Positions 16,014 through 25,799 are shown, counted from the stretch's first letter. The stretch is DNA of 64,000 bases from JBALVT01 sp965262875 (GCA_965262875.1 OZ253571.1:1-64000); one strand, 5' to 3'. Numbers and translations are program-made. Notes: a model not told the origin generated them from the letters alone.

Positions 16014-16053
16014 AAGGGCACGCTTATACAATAAATCTTTGCAGATTTATTGT
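16014..16053 (-). other. oriT: Probable origin of transfer (oriT), IncQ/Ti (MOBQ) type
   Basis: On the minus strand a perfect hairpin with 11-bp arms ACAATAAATCT / AGATTTATTGT and a 4-base loop is followed at once by ATAAGCGTGCCCTT. This mirrors the IncQ plasmid RSF1010 arrangement, hairpin then TAAGTGCGCCCT, and the Ti/rhizobial core AAGGGCGCAATTATAC (here AAGGGCACGCTTATAC on the plus strand). By analogy the nick would fall between G and C of GTG^CCCT. It lies 22 bases before the relaxase gene, a usual place for oriT. The match is by eye and from remembered consensus. Confidence 0.75.
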
Positions 16054-16075
16054 GGCCTGTTAGTATACGAAGATC

Positions 16076-19000
16076 ATGGCCATGTTCCATTTCAACGTTT
16101 CGGTGATTTCAGCCGCCAGGGGAGGCTCCGCAGTGCGGGCGGCAGCGTATCGTCATGGCGCGCAGATGGCGTCCCGCGCCGCAGGCGAAACCTATTCTTA
16201 CGCGGGCAAGGCGAAAGAGGTTGTGTATTCAGAGGTTGCGGTGCCGGACGGGTTGCCGGACTGGGCAGAGACTGAATTTGGCAATGCGGCATTTGAGAAA
16301 GCACTGCGCGAGGTGCGTGCCGAAGTGCAGGCCAAAGATACCGATATGTCGGATGAGCAGATATCGCGTGCGGCTTGGGCGCGGGTGTCGCAGCGGCTTT
16401 GGAACGCGGTCGAGGATGGCGAAAACCGGCTGAACAAGCATGCCCATAAAGCGCAATATGCGCGCAGCCTGACGATTGCGCTGCCGGCTGAATTGGTGCG
16501 TGATCAGCAAATTGAACTGATGCAGGGCTATGTTGCGACGTCGTTTCTTGCGCGTGGCATGGTGGCAGACTGGGAAATACACGACAAGCAGGACGGCAAT
16601 CCGCATGTGCATGTGATGCTCACGACACGGGAGATCGGCGCGTCGGACTGGGGCAAAAAACAGCGGGCGTGGAATGATAAATCACTGCTGTCAGGCTGGC
16701 GTGCAGACTGGGCGCGGCATGCCAATCTGGCGCTTGAGCGGGCGGGGTTTGACGTGCGGATTGACCATCGCACCAACGCGGCGCGGGGAATTTATCTGGA
16801 GCCTGAAGGCTGCAATCCGCATGTGGCAGCGCATGTTCAAAGCCGTGGGGATGTGGCGCGTGAAGCGGCGCGGTGCCAGGGGGTGCGGCAGCGTAATGCG
16901 GTATTTTTACGTGATAATCCCGCGCATATTCTGGTGGTCGTACAAGCGCAGCGCGCGGTGTTTACCGCAGGCGATATCCGGGAAGCGTTGCAGGAACGGA
17001 TGGTTTTTGGCGCGGATCATGAGCTTGACGCAGTGCTGCGCGAGGTGACGGGTTCAGAGCATCTGGTTGAGATTTTTAAGAAAGACGCTCATGGCCATGC
17101 GCAATACATCACCACGGCGCGGGCGGCGGACATTCAGCGCCTTGGCACGCACTCCCGGGATATGGTGGCCGGGCGGCTTACGCTGGATGCGCCAGAGGCG
17201 CCGGTCGCAGAGTTGATCTCGCCGACACTCAATCCCGATCAACGGGCAGCGGCTGAGGTCATGCTGTCGCCGGCGCGATTGACGCTGATCAAGGGCCATG
17301 CGGGCACGGGGAAAACCTATACGCTGGGTGAGGTGGCGCGGGTCTGGCAGGATCGCGGTTACGCGGTTCTGGGCGGTGCGCCATCGGGCAAGGCGACGCA
17401 GGAGCTTGGCGGCATCGAGGGGATGCGCACCGCGTCACTGGCAGCCTGGGAGGCGCGTTGGGCGCGGGGGGAGGTGCTGCCAAAGGACCGGTTTGTGTTT
17501 ATCATGGATGAGGCCGGCATGGTGGGGGCCGGGCAATGGGCGCGGATCGCGGACAGGGTTGCGGCACTTGGCGGCAAACTGATTGCGGTGGGTGATCCCG
17601 AGCAGCTGCAACCGATTTCGGATGTGCCGGGCTGGGATGTGGTGGAGCGCGCCGTTGCCTCGGAGGGCGGATGCGGGTCCATGGCGGTGATGGGTGCGGT
17701 GCAGCGGCAGCGTGATCCACTGGACCGGGCCGCGACAGAGGCGCTGGCGCGGGGCGGGGCGGAGATTGCGCCGGCCATTCGGTATTATGTGGCCAAGGGT
17801 GCGTTGCGCCTGGGCCGTGACGTGCTTGAGGATCCGGTCGGGGCGCTGGCAGAGGCCTATTACCGGACCGGGGCTGACAAAGACCGGCTCGGGGTTTCGC
17901 CGTCGCGGATTGCGCTGGCCTATACCAACCGGGATGTCTGGGCGCTGAACGCGGCCATTCGTGCGCAGGCACTGGAGCGCGGCGAGATTGATGGTTCTGC
18001 GGTGCGCAATTACGGCATGATCACGCGGATTGACCGCTCCGGGGAAATACACAAGCGCATTGAGGTGCCGCTGGCACTGGGTCCGGGGGACCGGGTGATG
18101 CTGACCCGTCCGCACCGCGCGCTTGATTTGCCGCGTTCCAGCTTTGGCACGGTGGTGGCGACGCGCGACGGCGAGATTGATCTGCTGGTGGATGGGGGGT
18201 CGGTGCCCGCGTCCGGGTCGGTGCCCGCGTCCGGGTCGGTGCCCGCGTCCGGGTCGAAGCCGGTAACGATTGATCTGAAGACATTCCGCGATCTGGATTA
18301 CGGCTATGCGGCGACAATTCATAAATCCCAGGGGTTGACGGTTGATCATGCGCTGGTGCTGGGTCACTGGCGTCTGAACCGCCATGCGGTCTATGTGGCG
18401 CTAACGCGTCACCGGATGAGTGTCACGGTGTTTGGTCATCCGAAACATCTCACGCGGCCTGCTGATTTAATCCGGATGGCGCAGGCACCGGGGCATCTGT
18501 CGGTGGATCTGGAGGATGGACCGGACCGGTTGGTGGGAAGCATGGTTGCGGGGGCCGAGGTATTGGGTCTTGATACGCGCGGTGACTGGCTCGGATCCGG
18601 TGTTTCCGGGGAGCGGGGTCAGGTTTCGTTTCTGGGCGATGGCGCCCTGATGGCGGTGGCGGAACGGGTCGCCGGCTTGCTGGCCTCGGAATACATCCAG
18701 GGTGATCCGATCCTGAAAGAAAATCCGCATACCGGCACCGACCCGAATGGCTATACACAGACGCCAACGCAGGTGATTGACGATCTGATCGCGCGGCGGT
18801 CGGTGTTCAGGGCCGATGATGTGGCGGGTGCGTTGTCACAGGTGGTGGCGGAGCCTGAAACCTTCCTGCGGCTGTTTCGCGAGGCGATGGCGCATCCCGA
18901 TCTGGTGGTCATGTCGGAAGGCGGCGATGGCGGTGAGGGCCGTATCTATAGTTTGGGGGCGCAGTTGCGCGCGGAACTGGAAACGGTGGATCTGGGCGTG

Positions 19001-22000
19001 CGGCTGGCACTGGAAAAATCACCGGAGATGGCCCCGGTTGTGGCGATGCAGGCCGAAGACGAGGTCGGGCTTAATGCGCAGCAAATGGCCGCTCTGGAGC
19101 ATGGGGCGCAGGCCGGGCGGTTGCGGCTGATCCGGGGCGATGCCGGTAGCGGTAAAACCCGGGTGGCGGCGCGGCTTGCAGAGGTTCATGCACGGGACGG
19201 TTGGCAGGTGATTGGCCTGACGCCCACGGGGGCCGGGCTGGATGCGCTTTGGGATGCGGGGTTCCGGGGCGCACATACGCTTAACCAGTTCACGCGCGCG
19301 CGCCGCGAAGGCCGGTTGCAGCTTGATCCTGGCACGGTTGTTGTGCTGGATGATGCCGGACGTTTTGGCGGCCGTGAGGCCGGGCAGCTGCTGGAGGATA
19401 TCGCGGCCAGTGGTGCGAAGTTGATCGCGCTGATCGATGGCGGGGTGCAGGTACCGCTTGAGGCGGGGCCGGTGATGCGGGCGATCGAGGTCCGTGTCGG
19501 GTCGGCGCGGCTTGAGGGGATGCAGGGGCGCGCACCGGAGATGGGGCGTGCTTTGCAGGCCGTTGCGGCCGGGGATGCGCATGGGATCAAGATGCTCATG
19601 GACCAAGGGGTGATCCATGCGGGTGGAACGGTGCAGGGGGCGGCGGCGGCTTTGGCAACGCGTTACCTGATGGATCAAAGCAACGATAAAATCGCGCTGG
19701 CCTGGTCGCGCCCGGAAGTGGCGCTGCTGACCAGGGCAATCCGCGCGGGGCTTGATGCAACAGATGCGGCGCGGGCCGGGTTTGTGCCGGAAACCGAAGG
19801 GGCTTTTGCCGGGTTAAAGCCGGGTGATCATATCCGGTTTGTGGCCTCGACGCCCTGGCAACAGGGCAAGCCTGCCAGGGATGCACCGCCGCGCATTCGT
19901 GCCGGCGCGCGTGCGGAACTCATGCGCCGCGATGAAGACGGGCAGTTGCATCTGCGTCTTGAGGGGCGTTCGGGCAGCAGGGAGGTAATCTTTGCGCCGG
20001 ATGCGGAGATACCGGACTGGCGGTTTGATTTTGCCAGCACAATCCATGGCGAGATGGGGCGGGCGCACGGGTCGGTACATATGCTGGCCTCACCGGGGAT
20101 GAACCGGCAGGTGATGGCGGCGGGGATGAACCTGCATCTGGATGCTCTGAGCGTGACGATGCCCTGCGCCGGGAACCGCCTGCCGGAGGTGATGGCGGGT
20201 ATTTTGCGCCGCGATGCAAGCGCGCAGTCTGCACTGGATTACGGGTTTGACACCGGCCTCGGGGCGCGTGAAGCCCTGCGCGGGCATGTGTATGAGGCGG
20301 CCCCGGAGGGCACCGTGCGGGCGGTGGAGCGGCTGCGTGAGATTGCGGGTCTCGCGGGCTTCGCAAGCCTTGCGGGCTTCACAAGCCTCGCGGGCTTCGC
20401 AAGCCTGGAGGCGCGGCCTGCGCATAAAGCGCTGCCGCGCGGCATGGAAGGCGAGGTGCTGGCCGAGGTGATCGGCGCGATGATCCTGCATGAGGGGGCG
20501 GCCCCCGCGGGGGCAGAGCGGCTGGCGGTGGAACGGGTGGTGGCCGATATCAGCGACCCGCGCGCCTGGCGAAAGCTGTTGCGGCAGGTGCCGGGCAGTT
20601 TGCCGCGCGCCGCCGATGATCTGGCGCGCCGCACTGTTGGTGCCGATGGCCGGGGCCGGCTTCTGATCCCGGCGCGGATTATGGCGCGCGGCGCGCTGAT
20701 CGGACGGGCTTTGGGTGAGGACAGGGTGGCAACGCTGTTTGAGCGCGGGCTGGTGCTTTACGGCAAACGGGTCGCGGCTGCGCGACTTCTGGGTCAACCC
20801 GGGGATCTGGTGCCGCCGCGCGTGCGGGTGCCGGAAAAAGAATGGCCTGATCCGGCCACGCGGCCCGCGCGGTGGAAGGACTATGTGCGCGGGCAGTATC
20901 GTGAAGCCAAAGCCCCTGTCGCCCGTTTGCCGCGTATCCCCTGGCGGCTCGATGTTGCGCGGCTATTGGGAGAGGTTCCAAGTGCCGAGCAGATCATTGC
21001 CGGGCAGGTGCTCGAGGATATGGCGGGGATGTTTGGTCTTGGGCGGCGGCGGCGCTCAAAAGGATCCATTTTGCGCTATGCCGCATGGCGGGCCGGGGTC
21101 AAAACCCGCGCGACAGCTGTGGCACGGGGCAAGGAAACACTGGATCAAACAGCCGCGCCAGCACAATCGGCGACCCAGGTGTTGGAGCGCAGCCAAAACC
21201 AGCGGCGCAAAGACATCACGACAGAGGCGGCACGGAAGGTCGCTGAACAGGCAGCACTGGTCAAAAGCCGTTCCGGCCCCTGGGATAAAGCACTGGTGGA
21301 CAAAGCATTGGTGGACAAAGCACCGTTTGATAAAGCACCGTTTGATCCGGTGGCGGTGCCGGGGCGGGATTACGCCGGCATGGGGCTGCAACTGGCCCAG
21401 GCGGTGAGCGAGCGGGTGGATGTGCACAGTCCGGTGCAGGACATGGATCTGCCACAGTCTCTGGAAGCACTGGTGCGCGCCGCTGATCCCGGGCCGAAGT
21501 TCGACTTCACCGATGAAGAGATATGTGCCCGGATACCACAGTTGCCACGGCTTGATGGCGAGACGGCGGCACTGGCGGGGGCGGTGGGCAAAGCCCTTGC
21601 CGAGGGTCCGCTGGACGCTATTGCCAGCCTGCGGGCAGAACGGGCTGCGATCCTGCGCCATCTCGGCGCCCCGGAGGCACCCCGGTTTGCGGCGAAAGCG
21701 TTTGTGCCGCGCCTGCGCAGCTTTACCCATAACGAGCTTTGGGCGATGAACACACCGACAGCGGCGTGGCCGGGCAGTCTGCCGCCGCGCTCAGACGCAG
21801 AACGGCTGCGGATTGCGCAGGGCTTTAACGGTTATGCAGAGAAATTCGAAAAGGAGACAAAGATGCAGAATGCTGAACAAACCAAAGGGATAAAAGACGC
21901 AATGGTCAAAAAACTGGCACTTGGCCGGATTGATGCGCAGAGTATGGAGGTGATCGAGAAGGCGTTCAGTCTTGACGAGATTATGGCGTTGATGGACCCG

Positions 22001-23035
22001 AAACTGCCCTTGCCGGAGGGTTTGCCAAGTCTGACGCAGACCGCTCGTGAAAATATTGCCAATACGCTCAAGCGCGCCGCGCTTGGTGATGTCGCGGGTG
22101 CGGGTGGCGGATCGGGGCCGGCTCCAGCACCGCAGGTGAAGATCGCGCCGGAATATGCTGATCTTGGATTGCAGATGGCCTGTGCAATCACCGACCGTGT
22201 GGATGCATCCAGCCAGGTTCACAAATTGCCGCTTCAGGCGCAGATCTCGCAATTGCTGAAACAGGCGACCGCACGCACTGATCTGCCGCAAGACAAGGTG
22301 GAAGACCTTGCGCGCGGCATTGCAAAAGATCGCGCCGCTTTGGAAAGCAAGATCGCCTTTGCCAAAGAGCTTATTGCCGGTGCGCCGCCACCGAGATTGC
22401 AAGGGATGCAGCCTGATCGTTTTGATGAACATGTCTTTCTGAGTCAGGTCAGACTGAACGGCGGATATGATCGCAACGCGCATCCTATGCGCTCAAACCA
22501 GTATCCATTGCGGGAGCGGTTCACACATGAAATTGAAGGCCGCATTGCCAAGGATATAGCAGCAGGGGCGGCCGCGCCAACCAAAGAGGAATATATCGTC
22601 GCCCGCATGGCCCTGTTGCCGGATCGCTCAAAGGCAGAGGTGAAAGTGTCGGATGCTCTGACGGATGCGCTCAGGTGGGGGCGTCCGATAGATGCTAAGA
22701 AACTGCATGCGGAACGGAGTAAACTGCCTGTGGAACTTGCTTCTGTTGGCGATATAGGATCGCTGGAAGCGGAAGACACACTTGCGCGGGTCTATCGCAG
22801 CTTTACCTATCCGGAAATTATGGCCCTTGCGGATCCTGAACGGGCGCTGCCCAAAACAATGCGGGCGATGGATGATGCCTTGCGAGTGTCAGCGGCGCGC
22901 GGCTTTGCCAAATCAACGAATGTGACCAAAAATACATTGCTGATATTCCCGTGGAAAAATCATGCCAAGCAGCATGGGTTGGGGCTGTCTCCAGGTAAAT
23001 CCCTGAACCGGGGGTCCGGGATGTCGATGGGGTGA
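16076..23035 (+). CDS. traA: TraA-type conjugative relaxase-helicase (MOBQ), unusually long
   Basis: 2319 residues, about twice the usual TraA. The N-terminal relaxase domain has FHFNVSVISAARGGSAVRAA with the candidate catalytic Tyr25 and the metal-binding HDKQDGNPHVHVMLTTR near residue 170-185. A RecD-like helicase follows: Walker A GHAGTGKTYTL near 407, Walker B FVFIMDEAGMVG near 480. A second, divergent helicase-like block has Walker A GDAGSGKTRV near 1020 and VVVLDDAGRFGG. The C-terminal third carries two versions of a domain (YAGMGLQLAQAVSERVDVHS; YADLGLQMACAITDRVDASS). It would nick oriT upstream, stay covalently bound and unwind DNA during transfer. In-frame minisatellites encode GSVPAS x3 (near 710), LAGFASLAGF (near 1425) and DKALVDKAPF (near 1740). 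The last about 40 residues (IFPWKNHAKQHGLGLSPGKS) look unrelated and may be a fused junction. Confidence 0.9.
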   Translation: MAMFHFNVSVISAARGGSAVRAAAYRHGAQMASRAAGETYSYAGKAKEVVYSEVAVPDGLPDWAETEFGNAAFEKALREVRAEVQAKDTDMSDEQISRAAWARVSQRLWNAVEDGENRLNKHAHKAQYARSLTIALPAELVRDQQIELMQGYVATSFLARGMVADWEIHDKQDGNPHVHVMLTTREIGASDWGKKQRAWNDKSLLSGWRADWARHANLALERAGFDVRIDHRTNAARGIYLEPEGCNPHVAAHVQSRGDVAREAARCQGVRQRNAVFLRDNPAHILVVVQAQRAVFTAGDIREALQERMVFGADHELDAVLREVTGSEHLVEIFKKDAHGHAQYITTARAADIQRLGTHSRDMVAGRLTLDAPEAPVAELISPTLNPDQRAAAEVMLSPARLTLIKGHAGTGKTYTLGEVARVWQDRGYAVLGGAPSGKATQELGGIEGMRTASLAAWEARWARGEVLPKDRFVFIMDEAGMVGAGQWARIADRVAALGGKLIAVGDPEQLQPISDVPGWDVVERAVASEGGCGSMAVMGAVQRQRDPLDRAATEALARGGAEIAPAIRYYVAKGALRLGRDVLEDPVGALAEAYYRTGADKDRLGVSPSRIALAYTNRDVWALNAAIRAQALERGEIDGSAVRNYGMITRIDRSGEIHKRIEVPLALGPGDRVMLTRPHRALDLPRSSFGTVVATRDGEIDLLVDGGSVPASGSVPASGSVPASGSKPVTIDLKTFRDLDYGYAATIHKSQGLTVDHALVLGHWRLNRHAVYVALTRHRMSVTVFGHPKHLTRPADLIRMAQAPGHLSVDLEDGPDRLVGSMVAGAEVLGLDTRGDWLGSGVSGERGQVSFLGDGALMAVAERVAGLLASEYIQGDPILKENPHTGTDPNGYTQTPTQVIDDLIARRSVFRADDVAGALSQVVAEPETFLRLFREAMAHPDLVVMSEGGDGGEGRIYSLGAQLRAELETVDLGVRLALEKSPEMAPVVAMQAEDEVGLNAQQMAALEHGAQAGRLRLIRGDAGSGKTRVAARLAEVHARDGWQVIGLTPTGAGLDALWDAGFRGAHTLNQFTRARREGRLQLDPGTVVVLDDAGRFGGREAGQLLEDIAASGAKLIALIDGGVQVPLEAGPVMRAIEVRVGSARLEGMQGRAPEMGRALQAVAAGDAHGIKMLMDQGVIHAGGTVQGAAAALATRYLMDQSNDKIALAWSRPEVALLTRAIRAGLDATDAARAGFVPETEGAFAGLKPGDHIRFVASTPWQQGKPARDAPPRIRAGARAELMRRDEDGQLHLRLEGRSGSREVIFAPDAEIPDWRFDFASTIHGEMGRAHGSVHMLASPGMNRQVMAAGMNLHLDALSVTMPCAGNRLPEVMAGILRRDASAQSALDYGFDTGLGAREALRGHVYEAAPEGTVRAVERLREIAGLAGFASLAGFTSLAGFASLEARPAHKALPRGMEGEVLAEVIGAMILHEGAAPAGAERLAVERVVADISDPRAWRKLLRQVPGSLPRAADDLARRTVGADGRGRLLIPARIMARGALIGRALGEDRVATLFERGLVLYGKRVAAARLLGQPGDLVPPRVRVPEKEWPDPATRPARWKDYVRGQYREAKAPVARLPRIPWRLDVARLLGEVPSAEQIIAGQVLEDMAGMFGLGRRRRSKGSILRYAAWRAGVKTRATAVARGKETLDQTAAPAQSATQVLERSQNQRRKDITTEAARKVAEQAALVKSRSGPWDKALVDKALVDKAPFDKAPFDPVAVPGRDYAGMGLQLAQAVSERVDVHSPVQDMDLPQSLEALVRAADPGPKFDFTDEEICARIPQLPRLDGETAALAGAVGKALAEGPLDAIASLRAERAAILRHLGAPEAPRFAAKAFVPRLRSFTHNELWAMNTPTAAWPGSLPPRSDAERLRIAQGFNGYAEKFEKETKMQNAEQTKGIKDAMVKKLALGRIDAQSMEVIEKAFSLDEIMALMDPKLPLPEGLPSLTQTARENIANTLKRAALGDVAGAGGGSGPAPAPQVKIAPEYADLGLQMACAITDRVDASSQVHKLPLQAQISQLLKQATARTDLPQDKVEDLARGIAKDRAALESKIAFAKELIAGAPPPRLQGMQPDRFDEHVFLSQVRLNGGYDRNAHPMRSNQYPLRERFTHEIEGRIAKDIAAGAAAPTKEEYIVARMALLPDRSKAEVKVSDALTDALRWGRPIDAKKLHAERSKLPVELASVGDIGSLEAEDTLARVYRSFTYPEIMALADPERALPKTMRAMDDALRVSAARGFAKSTNVTKNTLLIFPWKNHAKQHGLGLSPGKSLNRGSGMSMG
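18198..18257 (+). repeat. 18-bp in-frame minisatellite in traA
   Basis: GGGTCGGTGCCCGCGTCC is repeated three times and then fades, coding GSVPAS. Nearly the same 18-bp unit occurs in the repeats around 50940 and 53575. Confidence 0.8.
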
Positions 23036-23266
23036 TTGGCTTGAAACAGTTTCCTGATAGCAGCATATGGCTGGATCGCAGGAGACCGATAACTTATACA
23101 ATGAGACCTCAGCATAAGCCCTATTTTCTCGAAAACCCAAAACATTTGGAGTTGTTTTTAGGGCAGCTGAAAAAAATCTTCCAATCCCAGATTATCGAGA
23201 TAAGCTACCCTGATAGTAACCATATTATGCAAGAACGACGAATAAACAAAGCAAGGGAGAACGACT
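23036..23266. other. Intergenic stretch before the cyclase gene
   Basis: No gene is seen. It contains AAAACATTTGGAGTTGT at 23139-23155, which also occurs in the same orientation at 2700-2716. AAGGGAGAACGACT just before 23267 is the cyclase ribosome-binding site. Confidence 0.4.
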
Positions 23267-24088
23267 ATGTGTGATATTTGTGTAATGAACGCAGTGAAAG
23301 ATAAAATGCTATCGCGCCGCAGCTTTTTTAAATCGGCAGCGGTAGGCGCGGCAGCTACGGCTGTAGGCTCTTCCATGACGGGCACACCCGCTATGGCAAT
23401 GGGGCATGGCTCGGTCATGGATATGACCCATGAATTACATCCTGACTTTCCAACATATTCTGGCGAATCCGGTTTCCAAATGGAGTCGAAATTCAATTTT
23501 GCCGAACATCATTTCAACCTGAACCAACTGTCGATCAATGAACATACCGGTACCCATGTGGATGCACCGCTGCATTTTTCAGCAGATGGTAAATCTGTGG
23601 CTGAAATCCCTGTGGAGAATCTGATTGCACCGCTTTGTGTGATTGATATTGCCGCACGCGCGGCTGATGATGCAGACGCGCAAGTAACGCCCGATGATAT
23701 CAAAGCATGGATTGCTGCACACGGTGATATACCTGCAAATGCCTGTGTAGCAATGCATTCGGGATGGGCTGCTAACGTGACAAGCGATAAATTCCGCAAT
23801 GCTGATGCTGAGGGCAAACAACATTACCCCGGATTCCACGTCGAGGCCGCAGAAATGCTGATTGAAGAAACCGGGGCAACCTCGTTGGGTGTTGACTCGC
23901 TGTCGCTTGATCACGGTATGTCGGCGGATTTTGCAACGCATTATGCATGGCTACCTACCGGCAGGTTCGGAATTGAAAACCTGGCCAACCTTGGTCAGGT
24001 TCCAGCGGCGGGTGCAACATTGGTTATAGGTGCTCCGAAACATCGCGGCGGCACTGGTGGCCCGGCACGTATATTTGCTATGATCTAG
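23267..24088 (+). CDS. Exported cyclase-family hydrolase (kynurenine formamidase-like)
   Basis: Two hundred and seventy-three residues. A twin-arginine signal (LSRRSFFKSAAVGAAATAVG) with a cleavage region near TPAMAMG indicates Tat export of a folded, probably metal-bearing protein. The signature HTGTHVDAPLHF (about residue 87-98) is the metal-binding HxGTHxDxPxHF of the cyclase superfamily; VIGAPKHRGGTGGPARI near the end is also typical. The family hydrolyses small amides or lactones such as formylkynurenine or isatin; the substrate here is unknown. It is followed by a convergent aminotransferase gene, so amino-acid or aromatic catabolism is possible. Confidence 0.8.
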   Translation: MCDICVMNAVKDKMLSRRSFFKSAAVGAAATAVGSSMTGTPAMAMGHGSVMDMTHELHPDFPTYSGESGFQMESKFNFAEHHFNLNQLSINEHTGTHVDAPLHFSADGKSVAEIPVENLIAPLCVIDIAARAADDADAQVTPDDIKAWIAAHGDIPANACVAMHSGWAANVTSDKFRNADAEGKQHYPGFHVEAAEMLIEETGATSLGVDSLSLDHGMSADFATHYAWLPTGRFGIENLANLGQVPAAGATLVIGAPKHRGGTGGPARIFAMI

Positions 24089-24098
24089 AAAACTCTAA

Positions 24099-24133
24099 TA
24101 ATGATGGGCGGGTTTTCCGGCCGTCCATCATTA
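24099..24133. terminator. Bidirectional terminator hairpin between convergent genes
   Basis: TAATGATGGGCGG pairs with CCGTCCATCATTA with one wobble pair around GTTTTCCGG, between the stops of the cyclase and aminotransferase genes. Confidence 0.65.
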
Positions 24134-24138
24134 AGCGG

Positions 24139-24999
24139 TTATGCTTTCTTTGCCCACGCCCAGTAAAGATCGCGCGCTTGTTCTGTAATCGGTCCAATGG
24201 GATATTCGCGGTCTTCAATTTTCACAACCGGAGTGATTTTCGAAATGTTGCCACTTAGAAACACCTCGTCAGCTGCATCAAAATCTTCAAAGTTCAATGT
24301 TACTTCCTGAACCTCATGCCCGGCGGCCCGCAACAGCTTGATTACGCGCTGACGGGTAATCCCGTTCAGGAATGTACCATTTGGAACCGGCGTGCGCACG
24401 ATGGCATCTTTTACCATGAAGATATTTGCGGTGGCGGTTTCTGCTACATTACCCAGTGGGTCTGCAACAATCGCATTGTTATATCCTCGCGCATGCGCTT
24501 CTCTGATCATACGGCCATTATTGGGATAAAGGCATGCGGCTTTGGCATTTACAGGCGCCATTGTCATCATTGGTCGCGTAAATTGCGTGCGGCAAAGTGT
24601 TTGGCTGGCATTGGCCGGCGCCATTGGTAGCTGTTCAAGACACAAACAGAATGCTGTCGACTCCGGGTCGGGAGTGACGACGCCAACGCCACCTTCTTTG
24701 GACCAGTACATCGGGCGGATATAGACGGGCGCGTTAGGTTCGAATTTAGCTAAACCCTCCATTGTCAGATCCATCAGTTCCTGTACGTTCAGGGTTGGTT
24801 TCAGACCCATCACCAGTGCCGAATTATTCACGCGTGCGCAATGTGCTTCCAAATCGGGCACCAGCCCGTCAAATGCACGTGCACCGTCGAACACAAGGGA
24901 CCCCAGCCATGTACCGTGATCGGCCGCGTTCATTACCGGTAAGTCACCCTGATGCCACATGCCGTTGAAATAGGTCCAGATAATATCCCCGACAGCCAT
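24139..24999 (-). CDS. ilvE: Branched-chain amino acid aminotransferase (PLP fold type IV)
   Basis: Two hundred and eighty-six residues, full length. It shows HGTWLGSLVFDGARAFDGLV near the N-terminus, VYIRPMYWSKEG, the lysine region PVNAKAACLYPNNGRMIREA (K about 153 as candidate Schiff-base lysine), and the late motif VAETATANIFMVKDAIVRTP. It would transfer amino groups between branched-chain amino acids and 2-oxoglutarate in the cytosol. The pattern resembles Rhodobacterales-type enzymes. GGAAGTTCAAC precedes the ATG. It may be part of a small metabolic cargo with the AhpD-like gene behind it. Confidence 0.85.
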   Translation of the reverse strand: MAVGDIIWTYFNGMWHQGDLPVMNAADHGTWLGSLVFDGARAFDGLVPDLEAHCARVNNSALVMGLKPTLNVQELMDLTMEGLAKFEPNAPVYIRPMYWSKEGGVGVVTPDPESTAFCLCLEQLPMAPANASQTLCRTQFTRPMMTMAPVNAKAACLYPNNGRMIREAHARGYNNAIVADPLGNVAETATANIFMVKDAIVRTPVPNGTFLNGITRQRVIKLLRAAGHEVQEVTLNFEDFDAADEVFLSGNISKITPVVKIEDREYPIGPITEQARDLYWAWAKKA

Positions 25000-25069
25000 G
25001 TTGAACTTCCTTTATTTTGGGATTGTATTGCTGATCCGAAAAATACGCCGGGGCAGAAATATATACCTG

Positions 25070-25477
25070 TTACTTTTCTGTCAAAATAAACTCCGGGTCA
25101 ACCGGCACCTGCATGGCATTAGCAAGGTGATTGGTTTTTGCGGCCAGCGATACAATCTTCAACACTTCCGCATGTTGCGCAGGTGTCATTCCTTTTGCTC
25201 TTGCCGCAGCTGAATGGGAATGCACACAATATTCACAGTTGTTAATGATCGATACCGCCAGATACAGTAACTCTTTGGTCAATGGATCCAAATCAGAAGG
25301 GGTGGCCATAACGGCCTTTACTTCTGCCCATGTGCGTTCAAGTAAATCCGCGTCAAACGCCAGATAGTACCAGATATTGTTGATGAAATCTGGCTTGCGC
25401 GTATCATGTATATCATCAAAGACGGCTTTGATACGTGGATCGGATTCTGGGCTTTCGGGAGGCAGTACGGCTGGCAT
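25070..25477 (-). CDS. AhpD-like carboxymuconolactone decarboxylase family protein
   Basis: One hundred and thirty-five residues, helical. The core LLYLAVSIINNCEYCVHSHS contains the CxxC pair plus downstream histidine used by AhpD-like peroxidase/disulphide proteins. AAAGGACAAATA precedes the ATG. Its start lies upstream of the aminotransferase on the same strand with a 70-base gap, so co-transcription is likely. Peroxide-related redox function is a family-level inference. Confidence 0.8.
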   Translation of the reverse strand: MPAVLPPESPESDPRIKAVFDDIHDTRKPDFINNIWYYLAFDADLLERTWAEVKAVMATPSDLDPLTKELLYLAVSIINNCEYCVHSHSAAARAKGMTPAQHAEVLKIVSLAAKTNHLANAMQVPVDPEFILTEK

Positions 25478-25546
25478 TTATTTGTCCTTTGATAATCTTA
25501 CAACTTACGTCCATGGAGCAATGCCCGAAAGTTGGTGATGGCATAA

Positions 25547-25785
25547 TCAGGCGACATCTTTAAATTGCTTGATCCCATCCTTGAATGCAACCCCCTTGAT
25601 GATCCCTTGATGATTTCGGGCAATCGATTTGCTCCGTCAAGTTTGCCCATTTCTTCTTTGCCGACATCATAAGTTTGTAAACCATAGACAGGGCCGTTTT
25701 GCGGTTCAGACACCCCTTGGTTTTACCTGTTCGATTACGCACTGTTGCAAAGAGGCTTTCAATTGGGTTGGTGGTACGAATGTGG
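25547..25785 (-). pseudogene. IS256-family transposase remnant
   Basis: The minus strand reads HIRTTNPIESLFATVRNRTG, KTKGCLNRKTALSMVYKLMM, SAKKKWANL in one frame, the well-known C-terminal region of IS256-type (Transposase_mut) enzymes. A frame change then continues KLDGANRLPEIIKG and, after a small duplication of ATCATCAAGGG, FKDGIKQFKDVA and a stop. Only the last about 80 codons remain; no terminal repeats were identified. It marks a former insertion next to the metabolic cargo. Confidence 0.75.
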
Positions 25786-25799
25786 GGTTCTATGACTAA

